From: Bacteroidota bacterium
Lineage (GTDB): Bacteria; Bacteroidota; Bacteroidia; Chitinophagales; BACL12
DNA: 64,000 nucleotides
Direction: 5' to 3'
Assembly (NCBI GenBank): GCA_016706255.1
Contig: JADJJZ010000006.1
Location: 806,001 to 870,000, forward strand
The number at the start of each line of letters is the position of its first letter. The stretch's first letter is position 1. The position numbers and the translations under genes are program-made. The notes beneath the pieces were generated by a model. The model searched no databases. It saw only the letters and a list, made by a program, of their open reading frames with translations, and was not told where the DNA came from. Positions 1 through 8,069 of this stretch are shown here, one piece after another.

Positions 1-1328
1 CCCGGACGAGCACCGCTTATCGCATCACATGCCTGCACAATCGGTGCAATAACATATTGCATTTCTATCTCATCATGGTGAGCACCTACAGCATTTACAA
101 TGGCTGCATGTTCACCGTATTTTTCACATAATTTCGCTCCAAGCAACGCGTGACTTAATTCTGATTCCTCCTCAGGTACTTTACCAATATCGTGGAGTAA
201 ACCGGCGCGTTTTGCAAGCTTCGGATTTAATCCTAACTCAGCCGCCATAACAGCACATAAATTGGCAACCTCGCGACTGTGCTGCAATAAATTTTGACCA
301 TATGAGGAACGGAAACGCATACGTCCCACCATGCGAATTAATTCCGGATGTACACCTGTTACACCAAGTTCAATTACAGTACGCTCACCAATCTCGTTGA
401 TGTGCTCCTCCATTTGTTTTTTGGTTTTGGCTACCACCTCCTCAATACGTGCCGGGTGAATACGTCCATCTGCCACCAAACGTTGTAAACTTAAACGGGC
501 AACCTCACGGCGAACCGGATCGAAACCGCTTATTATAATTGTTTCAGGTGTATCATCAACAATAAATTCAACACCCGTTGCAGCTTCTAATGCACGAATA
601 TTACGACCCTCACGTCCAATAATCTGACCTTTTTGATCATCACTGTCGAGGTTAAATACCGAAACAGAATTTTCAATTGCCTGCTCAGCTGCCGTACGTT
701 GTATCGTTTGTAAAATAATTTTTTTGGCCTCCTTGTTTGCTTTGAGTTTAGCCTCTTCAACTATTTCTTTTATATGCGACATCGCCTTGTTGCGGGCTTC
801 GTCTTTTAATGCTTCCATTAACTCGGTGCGCGCCTGGTCGGCAGTTAATTTGGCTACATCTTCTAATTTGCTGATATGTGTTTCGTAAGCTTTATCTAAC
901 TCACCTTTTTTAAGATTCACAACTTCAAGTTGTTTGGCGAGATTGTCTTTAAGCGTATTAAGTTCCGCCTCTTTTTTACTGTATTGTTGCTGTTGCTGGC
1001 CAAGCTGGGATTCTTTTTGTTTCATCCGCATTTCCTGCTCTTCCAGTTTCAGCACTTTTTGCTGTCTTTCTTTTTCTACCTCTGCCTTTTGCTGAATCAT
1101 CTGGTCTTTAATTTCCAGCGATTTTTCTTTTTTGTAAGCATCAGCATCGTTTTTGCTTTTCTGAATAATAAGTTCAGCTTCTTTTTTAGCTGCAGAAATT
1201 GTTTCTTCGGCTTCACGGTCCGCGAAAATTTTCTGATTTTTCGTTTGCCCGAAAATGAGCCGCCCTAAGAGAATACCTACAACCAGGGCTGCTGCGCCAA
1301 TGATTGCATACATCAAAATGTCGTTCAT
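1..1328 (-). CDS. rny: Ribonuclease Y, 3' end cut off by the window edge
   Basis: RNase Y is a membrane-anchored endoribonuclease that starts mRNA decay. The ATG is at 1328 and about 442 codons lie in the window; the family is usually near 520 aa, so roughly the last 80 residues are missing. Visible in order: an N-terminal membrane helix (residues about 5-25), a long charged coiled coil (about 35-205), a KH domain with the GREG loop near residue 238, and an HD phosphohydrolase domain with LLHDIGK near 377-383. This order is diagnostic of the family. It is the last gene of the pheT, coiled-coil, zapA, rny run on the minus strand, 71 bases after zapA. The coiled coil creates a long antisense reading frame on the plus strand, which is not a gene. 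Confidence 0.96.
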   Translation of the reverse strand, partial: MNDILMYAIIGAAALVVGILLGRLIFGQTKNQKIFADREAEETISAAKKEAELIIQKSKNDADAYKKEKSLEIKDQMIQQKAEVEKERQQKVLKLEEQEMRMKQKESQLGQQQQQYSKKEAELNTLKDNLAKQLEVVNLKKGELDKAYETHISKLEDVAKLTADQARTELMEALKDEARNKAMSHIKEIVEEAKLKANKEAKKIILQTIQRTAAEQAIENSVSVFNLDSDDQKGQIIGREGRNIRALEAATGVEFIVDDTPETIIISGFDPVRREVARLSLQRLVADGRIHPARIEEVVAKTKKQMEEHINEIGERTVIELGVTGVHPELIRMVGRMRFRSSYGQNLLQHSREVANLCAVMAAELGLNPKLAKRAGLLHDIGKVPEEESELSHALLGAKLCEKYGEHAAIVNAVGAHHDEIEMQYVIAPIVQACDAISGARP

Positions 1329-1399
1329 ATATATATTTTTATGATGAAGGACCTTTACTGACCACTAAACCGAGGAATTATACCGCTTGGGAAGAAAAT

Positions 1400-1714
1400 T
1401 TATGGATGCAGAACCTTCGTTATTTGCTGATTGAGCTGCTCTAACTCGGCCGATAAATCGGTTTCCAATATTACCGGTGCCGGTTTTTTATGCTCTTCCC
1501 CCAGTTGTTCCACCATCATGGTGAGCGCTGTCATTGCCAGGTAATCCTGTTTGTCGCTACCTGCATGCTGCATCTGGAGGTCTTTTATTTTTTCAGCTAT
1601 TAATCTGGCTGCTTTTCTCACAATTTCTTCTTCCTCAGGCTTTACCTTAAGCCTGTAGGGCCTGTCGCAAATCGTAACATGAATATTTAACAATTTGCTT
1701 TCTTCAGTATCCAT
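1400..1714 (-). CDS. zapA: Cell division protein ZapA
   Basis: ZapA binds FtsZ and bundles its filaments at mid-cell. The 104-aa product has the expected family layout: an N-terminal globular part with the pattern V-x-I-x-x-x-x-Y-x-L-K-V (residues about 10-25), the EEEIVRKAARLI helix, and a helical coiled-coil C-terminus. The length is typical. The ATG at 1714 is the only reasonable start. It lies between a small coiled-coil gene and rny. I infer that the neighbouring coiled-coil protein may act with it, as ZapB does in other bacteria. Confidence 0.88.
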   Translation of the reverse strand: MDTEESKLLNIHVTICDRPYRLKVKPEEEEIVRKAARLIAEKIKDLQMQHAGSDKQDYLAMTALTMMVEQLGEEHKKPAPVILETDLSAELEQLNQQITKVLHP

Positions 1715-1802
1715 TGGTTTTTATGGTATTCAGTTTGTCCAATTGGGACTAAAGTTAAGTAAAGATTACGAAAAAGCTAATTGAGGTAAGATTACTTTTG
1801 AC

Positions 1803-2111
1803 TCAGTCGTTGAGCATTGCAATGCAATTGTCCACTTCTTTAATCAGTTCGTTGATGCGCTTTTTAACTTCAGCCTTGTCCTCCGGCTGATTGTCGCCAC
1901 TACCCGCAGCTACTATGGTTTGGGCTGTTTTAACTATTTCAAACTGCTTTTCCAGCTCTTCAATTTTTTTGTTTTTATCGGCCAAACCCCTGCGTTGGGC
2001 ATCCACCTGCTGTTTCAGGATGTCGTTTTCGCTTATAACAGCCTGATGGCTCCTCAGCAAACGGTCCAAATTGGAGCGCAAAACCTGCAGTTGTTCTTGT
2101 GTAGCGTTCAT
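1803..2111 (-). CDS. Small coiled-coil protein upstream of zapA
   Basis: A 102-aa protein without a signal peptide or membrane segment. Residues about 5-65 form a heptad-rich coiled coil (LQVLRSNLDRLL, then ILKQQVDAQ and KIEELEKQFE), followed by a short acidic, Gly-containing linker and a C-terminal helix ending in IAMLND. I recognise no enzymatic domain. Its position directly before zapA, and its size, suggest a ZapB-like or other division-associated coiled coil. That is inference from context; the coiled coil itself is seen. The ATG is at 2111, 25 bases after the pheT stop, so it is probably cotranscribed with pheT. Confidence 0.75.
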   Translation of the reverse strand: MNATQEQLQVLRSNLDRLLRSHQAVISENDILKQQVDAQRRGLADKNKKIEELEKQFEIVKTAQTIVAAGSGDNQPEDKAEVKKRINELIKEVDNCIAMLND

Positions 2112-2136
2112 TGTTAGGCTAAAAGTAAGTATTTTT

Positions 2137-4584
2137 TTATTTCCTGATTACAGCACCAAGCTCTGTTTCACATCGTTGCATCAGTTTTTTCATAACACCG
2201 TCCACATCTGCATCAGTTAAAGTGCGCTCATCAGTGCTGAAGGTCAAACCAATGGCATAACTTTTTTTACCGGCCAGTTTTTCGCCTTCATAAACATCAA
2301 ACAAAATAACATCCTTCAAATAAGGTTTGCCTTCTTTTTTTGCAATTGCTTCTATACGGTTATAAGTAATCTGTTTGTCAATCACCAAAGCAAGGTCGCG
2401 ACGAACCTCCGGAAATTTTGAAATTTCTTTAAAGGTTGTTTTGCGGGCAGACATATTTTCCAACAAAATTTTCCAGTCTATCTCTGCAAAAAATACCGGC
2501 TGCTTAATATCAAATACCGATAAAATATTTTTGCGAATACTACCGCAAATGCCAACAACCAGATTACCCGATTTAATTAAATTCCCTGATTCAAAAATGG
2601 GTGCTAAATAATGTGTATTACTATCATCCAACAACTGCCATTCTGTTTTGCTCGACATTTTATTCAGCAAACGGTCAACTGATTCTTTAATATCATAAAA
2701 ATCTGTTTTCCGGTTTGCTATTCGCCAACTTTCAGCATATTTATTACCGGTGATAAATAAACCAATTTTTTCCGATTCAGAATAATTATCTGCATTTTTA
2801 GCATACACTCTTCCAAATTCAAATAATTTTAAATCAGTTTGTTTGTGATTGCTGTTGTATCCAATTACTTCTAAACCGGTAAATGCCATACTAATGCGCA
2901 TGCTGTCCAGTTCGGCATTTAATGAATTCAATAAATTCACCTGCTTTTCTGCCATCTCCGGTAAAAATTGTTGTGCATACTTTGAACGTGAAATAGCATT
3001 CGTAAATATTTCATAAAAACCATTACTCACTAAATAATTAATGGTTTCCAGTTTTACTTTTTCGTTGTCGGGTTTCGGACTTACCAAATACGGCGTGCGA
3101 ATTGTTGATGGCACCGTAATATTATTAAAACCATGCATCCGCAAAATTTCTTCTATAATATCAATTTCACGTAATACATCATTTTTATAAGCAGGTACTT
3201 TTAATTGTAACGTATCATTGGTTTCCGATACTATCTCAATATGTAAGGCGGTTAATATGTTTTTAATTGTTGCAACCGGTAATTGTAAGGTACTTATTTT
3301 TTCTAACCTGCTCAATCGCAGTGTAATGTCAGTTAATATTGTTTTGTTTGGGTAGATATCAATAATGTCGCCAACAATTTCCCCGCCGCATAATGTTTCA
3401 ATTAATGTCATAGCATGTTGCAGCGCAGTTGTAGTAATTTCAATATCAGTACCTTTTGCAAAACGGGCAGAAGCATCAGTTTTTAATCCGTGTGCCGATT
3501 CAGTTCTTCTGATATACGAAGGATTAAAATAAGCGCTTTCTAAAAAAATATGTGTTGTTGTTTCGGTTACTCCGGAATTTAATCCGCCATAAACACCTGC
3601 AATACACAAACCTCCTTTATTATCACAAATCATTAAATCTGTGGATAATAATTTGCGTTCTTTTCCATCGAGTGTAACAAATGGTGTATTATTTTCCAAT
3701 GTTTTTACCACAATGTTGTTGCCTGAAATTTTATCCGCATCAAATGCATGTAATGGTTGTCCGTAATAATGCAAAATATAATTCGTGATATCCACTACAT
3801 TATTTATTGGACGCATGCCGATTGCCATTAATTTATGCTGCAGCCATGCAGGTGAGGTGCCTACTTTTACATTTTTTATTTGAATACCTGAATATCGCGG
3901 ACAAGCATTGGTATCTTCAACTGAAACTTTTATTTCAGGTGCTGCGGAATTAATGGTAATATTTTTTTTGTGGGCAGATGTTAATTCCGGGTTGCTGATA
4001 TTTCTTGATATTAAAGCAGCACGTAATTCTCTGGCAGTACCTAAATGTGAATTTGCATCTGCATGATTGGCAGTTAATCCTATTTCGATAATGGTATCTG
4101 TATAAATATCAAACAGCGATTTTACCGGAATACCAACTGCTGTATTTTCAGGTAACAATAATAAACCGTCATGGCCTTCACCTAAACCAATTTCATCTTC
4201 GGCACATAACATACCATTACTTTCAACACCTCGAATTTTTGCTTTTTTAATGGTGAACGGTTCACCTTTTACAGGATGAACTGTTGTGCCCGCAGTAGCA
4301 ACAATTACTTTTTGTCCGGCTGCAACATTCGGAGCTCCACAAACAATATTTAGCAACTCTCCACTGCCAATATTTACTTGTGTAACTTTTAATTTATCTG
4401 CATCAGGATGTTTTTCGCATGAAATTACTTCACCAACTATTAAGCCTTCCATACCACCCTCAACATTTGAATAGGGATAAACCCCCTCAACCTCCAACCC
4501 GATATCGGTTAATAAAATTGCAGCTTCATCTGCCGTCATATTCAACGGTAGTAACTCATTCAGCCAGTTCCATGAAATTTTCAT
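2137..4584 (-). CDS. pheT: Phenylalanyl-tRNA synthetase beta subunit
   Basis: The beta subunit of the heterotetrameric enzyme that charges tRNA-Phe; it handles tRNA binding and editing. The 815-aa product has the full family layout: N-terminal segment MKISWNWLNELLPLN, an OB-fold tRNA-binding domain at about 40-150, the B3/B4 editing region at about 200-400, a B5 domain, the catalytic-like core, and a C-terminal FDX-ACB domain (about 720-815) with FPEVRRDLALV. I chose the ATG at 4584 because the family begins at MKISWNWL; a frame extension to 4620 has only a non-ATG start and runs through the -7 promoter element. pheS is not in the window. Confidence 0.97.
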   Translation of the reverse strand: MKISWNWLNELLPLNMTADEAAILLTDIGLEVEGVYPYSNVEGGMEGLIVGEVISCEKHPDADKLKVTQVNIGSGELLNIVCGAPNVAAGQKVIVATAGTTVHPVKGEPFTIKKAKIRGVESNGMLCAEDEIGLGEGHDGLLLLPENTAVGIPVKSLFDIYTDTIIEIGLTANHADANSHLGTARELRAALISRNISNPELTSAHKKNITINSAAPEIKVSVEDTNACPRYSGIQIKNVKVGTSPAWLQHKLMAIGMRPINNVVDITNYILHYYGQPLHAFDADKISGNNIVVKTLENNTPFVTLDGKERKLLSTDLMICDNKGGLCIAGVYGGLNSGVTETTTHIFLESAYFNPSYIRRTESAHGLKTDASARFAKGTDIEITTTALQHAMTLIETLCGGEIVGDIIDIYPNKTILTDITLRLSRLEKISTLQLPVATIKNILTALHIEIVSETNDTLQLKVPAYKNDVLREIDIIEEILRMHGFNNITVPSTIRTPYLVSPKPDNEKVKLETINYLVSNGFYEIFTNAISRSKYAQQFLPEMAEKQVNLLNSLNAELDSMRISMAFTGLEVIGYNSNHKQTDLKLFEFGRVYAKNADNYSESEKIGLFITGNKYAESWRIANRKTDFYDIKESVDRLLNKMSSKTEWQLLDDSNTHYLAPIFESGNLIKSGNLVVGICGSIRKNILSVFDIKQPVFFAEIDWKILLENMSARKTTFKEISKFPEVRRDLALVIDKQITYNRIEAIAKKEGKPYLKDVILFDVYEGEKLAGKKSYAIGLTFSTDERTLTDADVDGVMKKLMQRCETELGAVIRK

Positions 4585-4588
4585 AAGA

Positions 4589-4596
4589 CAAAAATA
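4589..4596 (-). promoter_or_regulatory. Putative -7 element of the pheT promoter (TATTTTTG)
   Basis: On the minus strand TATTTTTG matches the Bacteroidota -7 consensus TAnnTTTG and is followed after only four bases (TCTT) by the pheT ATG. Transcription would start at or next to the start codon, so the message may be leaderless. No convincing -33 element was identified. The match is seen; function is inferred. Confidence 0.5.
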
Positions 4597-4710
4597 GACC
4601 AATTTAATCAATAGCCCCAAAAAATGGAGGCATAACTAATTCTGAATTCAAACTTAGTATGCTAATAAAAAAATCAAACCTGATATAATATGAAACCTGG
4701 TATAGTCCCC

Positions 4711-5076
4711 TCAAGCCCACTTCTTCGCAAAATAGGGTATTTCCTCGTGGGAAACACTGTCTTTTTGTTGCCAATAAGCCATGGTTACTACTTTACCATC
4801 TTTCGTTTTTAGCAATCGGCCAAAAACAGCATTAATTGCATTAAAAGTTGAATCGGTAACACCCACAGTCCATGAAGTTGGCGGAGGCGCTACTTCACCC
4901 TCTGCTAAAGCAGGCGCTCCTTTTGCAGGTGGAGTTGGAACCACCACAACAGTAAATCCATTATGGGTTAACAGCGCTTTAAGAAAATCAACACGTTGCT
5001 GAGCGACATTTTTTTCTACAATTGCACATTTAATGCCATCCAGATCGTCGAAAGTATGATTTTGATTAATAGCCAT
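4711..5076 (-). CDS. Unrecognised protein at the 3' end of the complex I operon
   Basis: A 121-aa soluble-looking protein that I cannot assign to a family. The N-terminal part (DGIKCAIVEKNVAQQRVDFL, then HNGFTVVVVP) looks like a beta-alpha-beta unit. A Pro/Ala/Glu-rich linker follows (residues about 46-65, including APALAEGE and APPPTSW), and then a second compact part (VGVTDSTFNAINAVFGRLLK). There is no signal peptide, membrane helix or cysteine motif. The ATG at 5076 lies 10 bases after the nuoN stop on the same strand, so it is almost certainly transcribed with nuoA-N. A complex I accessory or assembly role is a guess from position only. Confidence 0.75.
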   Translation of the reverse strand: MAINQNHTFDDLDGIKCAIVEKNVAQQRVDFLKALLTHNGFTVVVVPTPPAKGAPALAEGEVAPPPTSWTVGVTDSTFNAINAVFGRLLKTKDGKVVTMAYWQQKDSVSHEEIPYFAKKWA

Positions 5077-5086
5077 TTATTGTAAT

Positions 5087-6496
5087 TTATAAATGAATGA
5101 GGGAATAAATATATTCATAACAACCGCCAATTAAACCGGTCAATAAAACGCCAACAATACAAATAATAAATGCCAGCCCTGCCTGAAAACCGGTGCTTAA
5201 TTTTTGAATCGGATTTTCATTGCTATCCATAAACATGGCTTTTACTACTTTTAAATAATAATACAATGAAATAATCATATTTAAAGCTGCAATTACAATT
5301 AGTGGTGTATTGTTTTGTCCTGCACCACTCATCAGCAAAAAGAATTTTCCGAAAAATCCTGCAGTAGGCGGAATTCCTGCCAGTGAAAATAAACTCAAGG
5401 CCAATACCCAAGCTAACAGCGGATTGGTTTTATAAAATCCTTTATAGTCGCTTATACTTTCTTTCCCCGTTTTTGCACTTACCAGCGATATTACGCCAAA
5501 TGCACCCAGGTTGGAAAATAAATAAATCACGATAAAAAATACTGAAGCCGCTGCGCCTTCTGCCGAATTGCCTGAAATGCCAATTAAAATAAATCCCACC
5601 TGTGCAATTGAAGAAAATGCAAGGAATCGTTTTAAATTGGTTTGTCGAATGGCAAATAAATTACCGGTTATCATGGTAAGTACACTTATCAGGAAAATAA
5701 AATTATACCATGAAATAAAAATATTTTCAAAAGCGGTAAACAATACAGAAAAGAAAACAAAAATAATTGCACCTTTCGAAACAACACTTAAATAAGCAGT
5801 AACTGCAACCGGTGCACCTTCATAAACATCTGCTGTCCATAAATGAAATGGCACAGCACTCATTTTAAATGCAAAACCTGCAAACAACATCACAAATCCT
5901 AAAATGAGCAGTGGCTGACTATTCATGGTTATTGATATCTGTTCAAAGCTTAAAGTGCCTAAAGCGCCATAGAGCAATGAAATGCCAAACAACAATATAC
6001 CGGATGAAAATGCCGATGAAATAATAAATTTCATTGCAGCTTCTCCTGATTTACGTTTTAATAAATCGAAATTAGCTAATGCGGCAAGTGGTATCGTTGA
6101 TAATTCAAGCCCAAGGTAAAACATGAATAAATTTTGAGCTGAAATCATAAAAAACATACCGGAAAGTGATGCCAGTAAAATGATATAAAATTCAGGAACA
6201 TGTTTATGTGTGCTCAGCCACTCCCTTGATTGTAATGAAATAATTAAAATGGCAAGATTTAATATGTTTTTTTCGAGATGCATCAGCGGTGTGCTTAAAA
6301 ACATATCGCCAAAAGCACTTCCGGTTGTATTAAAGAAAAATCCAACAATAAAATTTACGCCCAGCAATATATTTACCAGATTGAGTAAATTGCCTGTGCT
6401 CATCTTATTTTTTCCCAGCTTAAGGAGCAATAAAATGAACAGGATGATGGTTACCATCAGCTCAAATTTCATTAGCATTAATATATCGCCGTTCAT
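5087..6496 (-). CDS. nuoN: NADH-quinone oxidoreductase subunit N
   Basis: One of three antiporter-like proton-pumping subunits of complex I, in the cytoplasmic membrane. The 469-aa product is strongly hydrophobic, with about 14 membrane segments, and holds the Proton_antipo_M domain, with MKFIISSAFSSGILLFGISL (about 155-174), the GFAFKMSAVPFHLWTADVYE signature near residue 210, and AGIPPTAGFFGKF near residue 375. Length is normal. It is the last recognised nuo gene and follows nuoM by 45 bases. The ATG at 6496 gives MNGDILMLMKFEL; a start at the second or third Met cannot be excluded. Confidence 0.96.
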   Translation of the reverse strand: MNGDILMLMKFELMVTIILFILLLLKLGKNKMSTGNLLNLVNILLGVNFIVGFFFNTTGSAFGDMFLSTPLMHLEKNILNLAILIISLQSREWLSTHKHVPEFYIILLASLSGMFFMISAQNLFMFYLGLELSTIPLAALANFDLLKRKSGEAAMKFIISSAFSSGILLFGISLLYGALGTLSFEQISITMNSQPLLILGFVMLFAGFAFKMSAVPFHLWTADVYEGAPVAVTAYLSVVSKGAIIFVFFSVLFTAFENIFISWYNFIFLISVLTMITGNLFAIRQTNLKRFLAFSSIAQVGFILIGISGNSAEGAAASVFFIVIYLFSNLGAFGVISLVSAKTGKESISDYKGFYKTNPLLAWVLALSLFSLAGIPPTAGFFGKFFLLMSGAGQNNTPLIVIAALNMIISLYYYLKVVKAMFMDSNENPIQKLSTGFQAGLAFIICIVGVLLTGLIGGCYEYIYSLIHL

Positions 6497-6541
6497 AATA
6501 TCTACTTTAAAACAAAATTGTTGTTTTGTTTATCTGTTTAC

Positions 6542-8023
6542 TTATTTATTTGACACAATATGCTGCATCATTACTTCAGTTCCGGGATAAATAATATCGG
6601 TAACTAAAAATGGTGCAATTCCCATTATTAATATTGCTGCCATTAATACAAATGCAGCCAAACGTTCATTCCATCTTGCGTCGGTTAATGTTAGGTGTTC
6701 ATTATTTACAATGGGCCCCAGCATTGTTTTACCTGACGCTCTTAATATATATACTGCGGTTACAACAATACTTGCACAGGCAAGAATAGTTGCAAAACGA
6801 TACATGGTTGTCGGATTTTGCCAGCTTCCCATAAATACAGTCATCTCAGCAACAAAACCACTTAAACCCGGTAAACCCAGTGAACATAAACCCGCTAAAA
6901 TAAATACCGTAGCTATAAATGGCATTACTTTTAATAATCCGCCAATTTCTTTTACCATGCGTGTATGTGTTCTGTCGTAAACCATACCGATTGCAGCAAA
7001 GAAAAGGGCTGTCATTAATCCGTGTGATACCATTTGTAATACCGCCCCATTAATTGCAGTTTCATTTAACATGCCAATTCCAAGTAATACAAAACCGCAG
7101 TGTGATACTGAGGAATAGGCATTAATATATTTTAAATCGGTTTGCATTAATGTTGCAAATGCGCCATAAATAATTGCGATAGTTGAAAGTGTAATAATCA
7201 CCGGCTGGTAATAGGCTGCTGCTTCAGGCATTAAATAAACTGCAGCACGTAAACATCCGTAACCACCTAATTTCATTGAAATACCTGCTAAAAACATTGA
7301 CGCTGCAGTAGGAGCGGAGCTGTGTCCGTCGGGTACCCATGTATGAAAAGGAAATAATGCAGTAAAAATACCGAACCCTACAAAAAGGAATGGAAAAAAT
7401 ATCCGCTGTGTAGATTCATCTATGTATGACTGTGAATTTGTAATTAAATCTAAACTGTGACTGCCTGAAAAATAAACGCCAATCATACCAACAAAAACCA
7501 ATGCACTGCCACCCATTAACATTAATGCTAATTTCATTGCAGAATATTCTTTTTTGCCACTGCCCCAAATACCAATCAGTAAAAATTTAGGAATTACCGC
7601 AACTTCTAAGAAGAAGAAGAGTGTAAATAAGTCAAGCGCAATAAAATATCCATAAGCACCGGCACTCAGCAAGGTTAGAAGCAGGAAAAATTCTTTGTTC
7701 ATTTTTTCCATTTTCCATGATACCAATACTCCTGCCAGTACAACAAAAGCAGTAAGTAATATCATAGCCACAGAAATTCCATCTACCCCAATATGATAGT
7801 TAATATTTAACGAAGGGAACCAGTTATATACAGCCTGAAAAATAAATTGTTCGTTATTTCCCGAATTCCGCTCTTGCGTAAAAAGAAACAGCAACGTAAA
7901 ACTCAGCACCAACTGTATCAGGGCTCCGGCAAATGCTACAAAACGCACTTGTTTCAGTCCCTTTGCGAACACGATACCTAAAGCGGTAACTGCGGGTATT
8001 ACTATGAGTAAATTTAAATTCAT
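6542..8023 (-). CDS. nuoM: NADH-quinone oxidoreductase subunit M
   Basis: Antiporter-like membrane subunit of complex I. The 493-aa protein has about 14 membrane helices and the features of NuoM: the GVDGISVAMILL segment near residue 79, a membrane Glu near 140 within LFFFLEVAVIPKF (matching the essential glutamate of the family), LFPFHTWVPDGHSSAPTAASM, and LPGLSGFVAE near the C-terminal third. Length agrees with the family. ATG at 8023. It lies between nuoL (46 bases upstream) and nuoN in the standard order. Confidence 0.97.
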   Translation of the reverse strand: MNLNLLIVIPAVTALGIVFAKGLKQVRFVAFAGALIQLVLSFTLLFLFTQERNSGNNEQFIFQAVYNWFPSLNINYHIGVDGISVAMILLTAFVVLAGVLVSWKMEKMNKEFFLLLTLLSAGAYGYFIALDLFTLFFFLEVAVIPKFLLIGIWGSGKKEYSAMKLALMLMGGSALVFVGMIGVYFSGSHSLDLITNSQSYIDESTQRIFFPFLFVGFGIFTALFPFHTWVPDGHSSAPTAASMFLAGISMKLGGYGCLRAAVYLMPEAAAYYQPVIITLSTIAIIYGAFATLMQTDLKYINAYSSVSHCGFVLLGIGMLNETAINGAVLQMVSHGLMTALFFAAIGMVYDRTHTRMVKEIGGLLKVMPFIATVFILAGLCSLGLPGLSGFVAEMTVFMGSWQNPTTMYRFATILACASIVVTAVYILRASGKTMLGPIVNNEHLTLTDARWNERLAAFVLMAAILIMGIAPFLVTDIIYPGTEVMMQHIVSNK

Positions 8024-8069
8024 ATTACTTCATCTTAAAATTATAATTAACCGGTTCTTTTACGGTTAA

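Noticed and set aside
930..1268. Plus-strand reading frame opposite rny
   Set aside because: It is the antisense of the RNase Y coiled coil; the Phe/Leu-rich product reflects Glu/Lys codons on the other strand.
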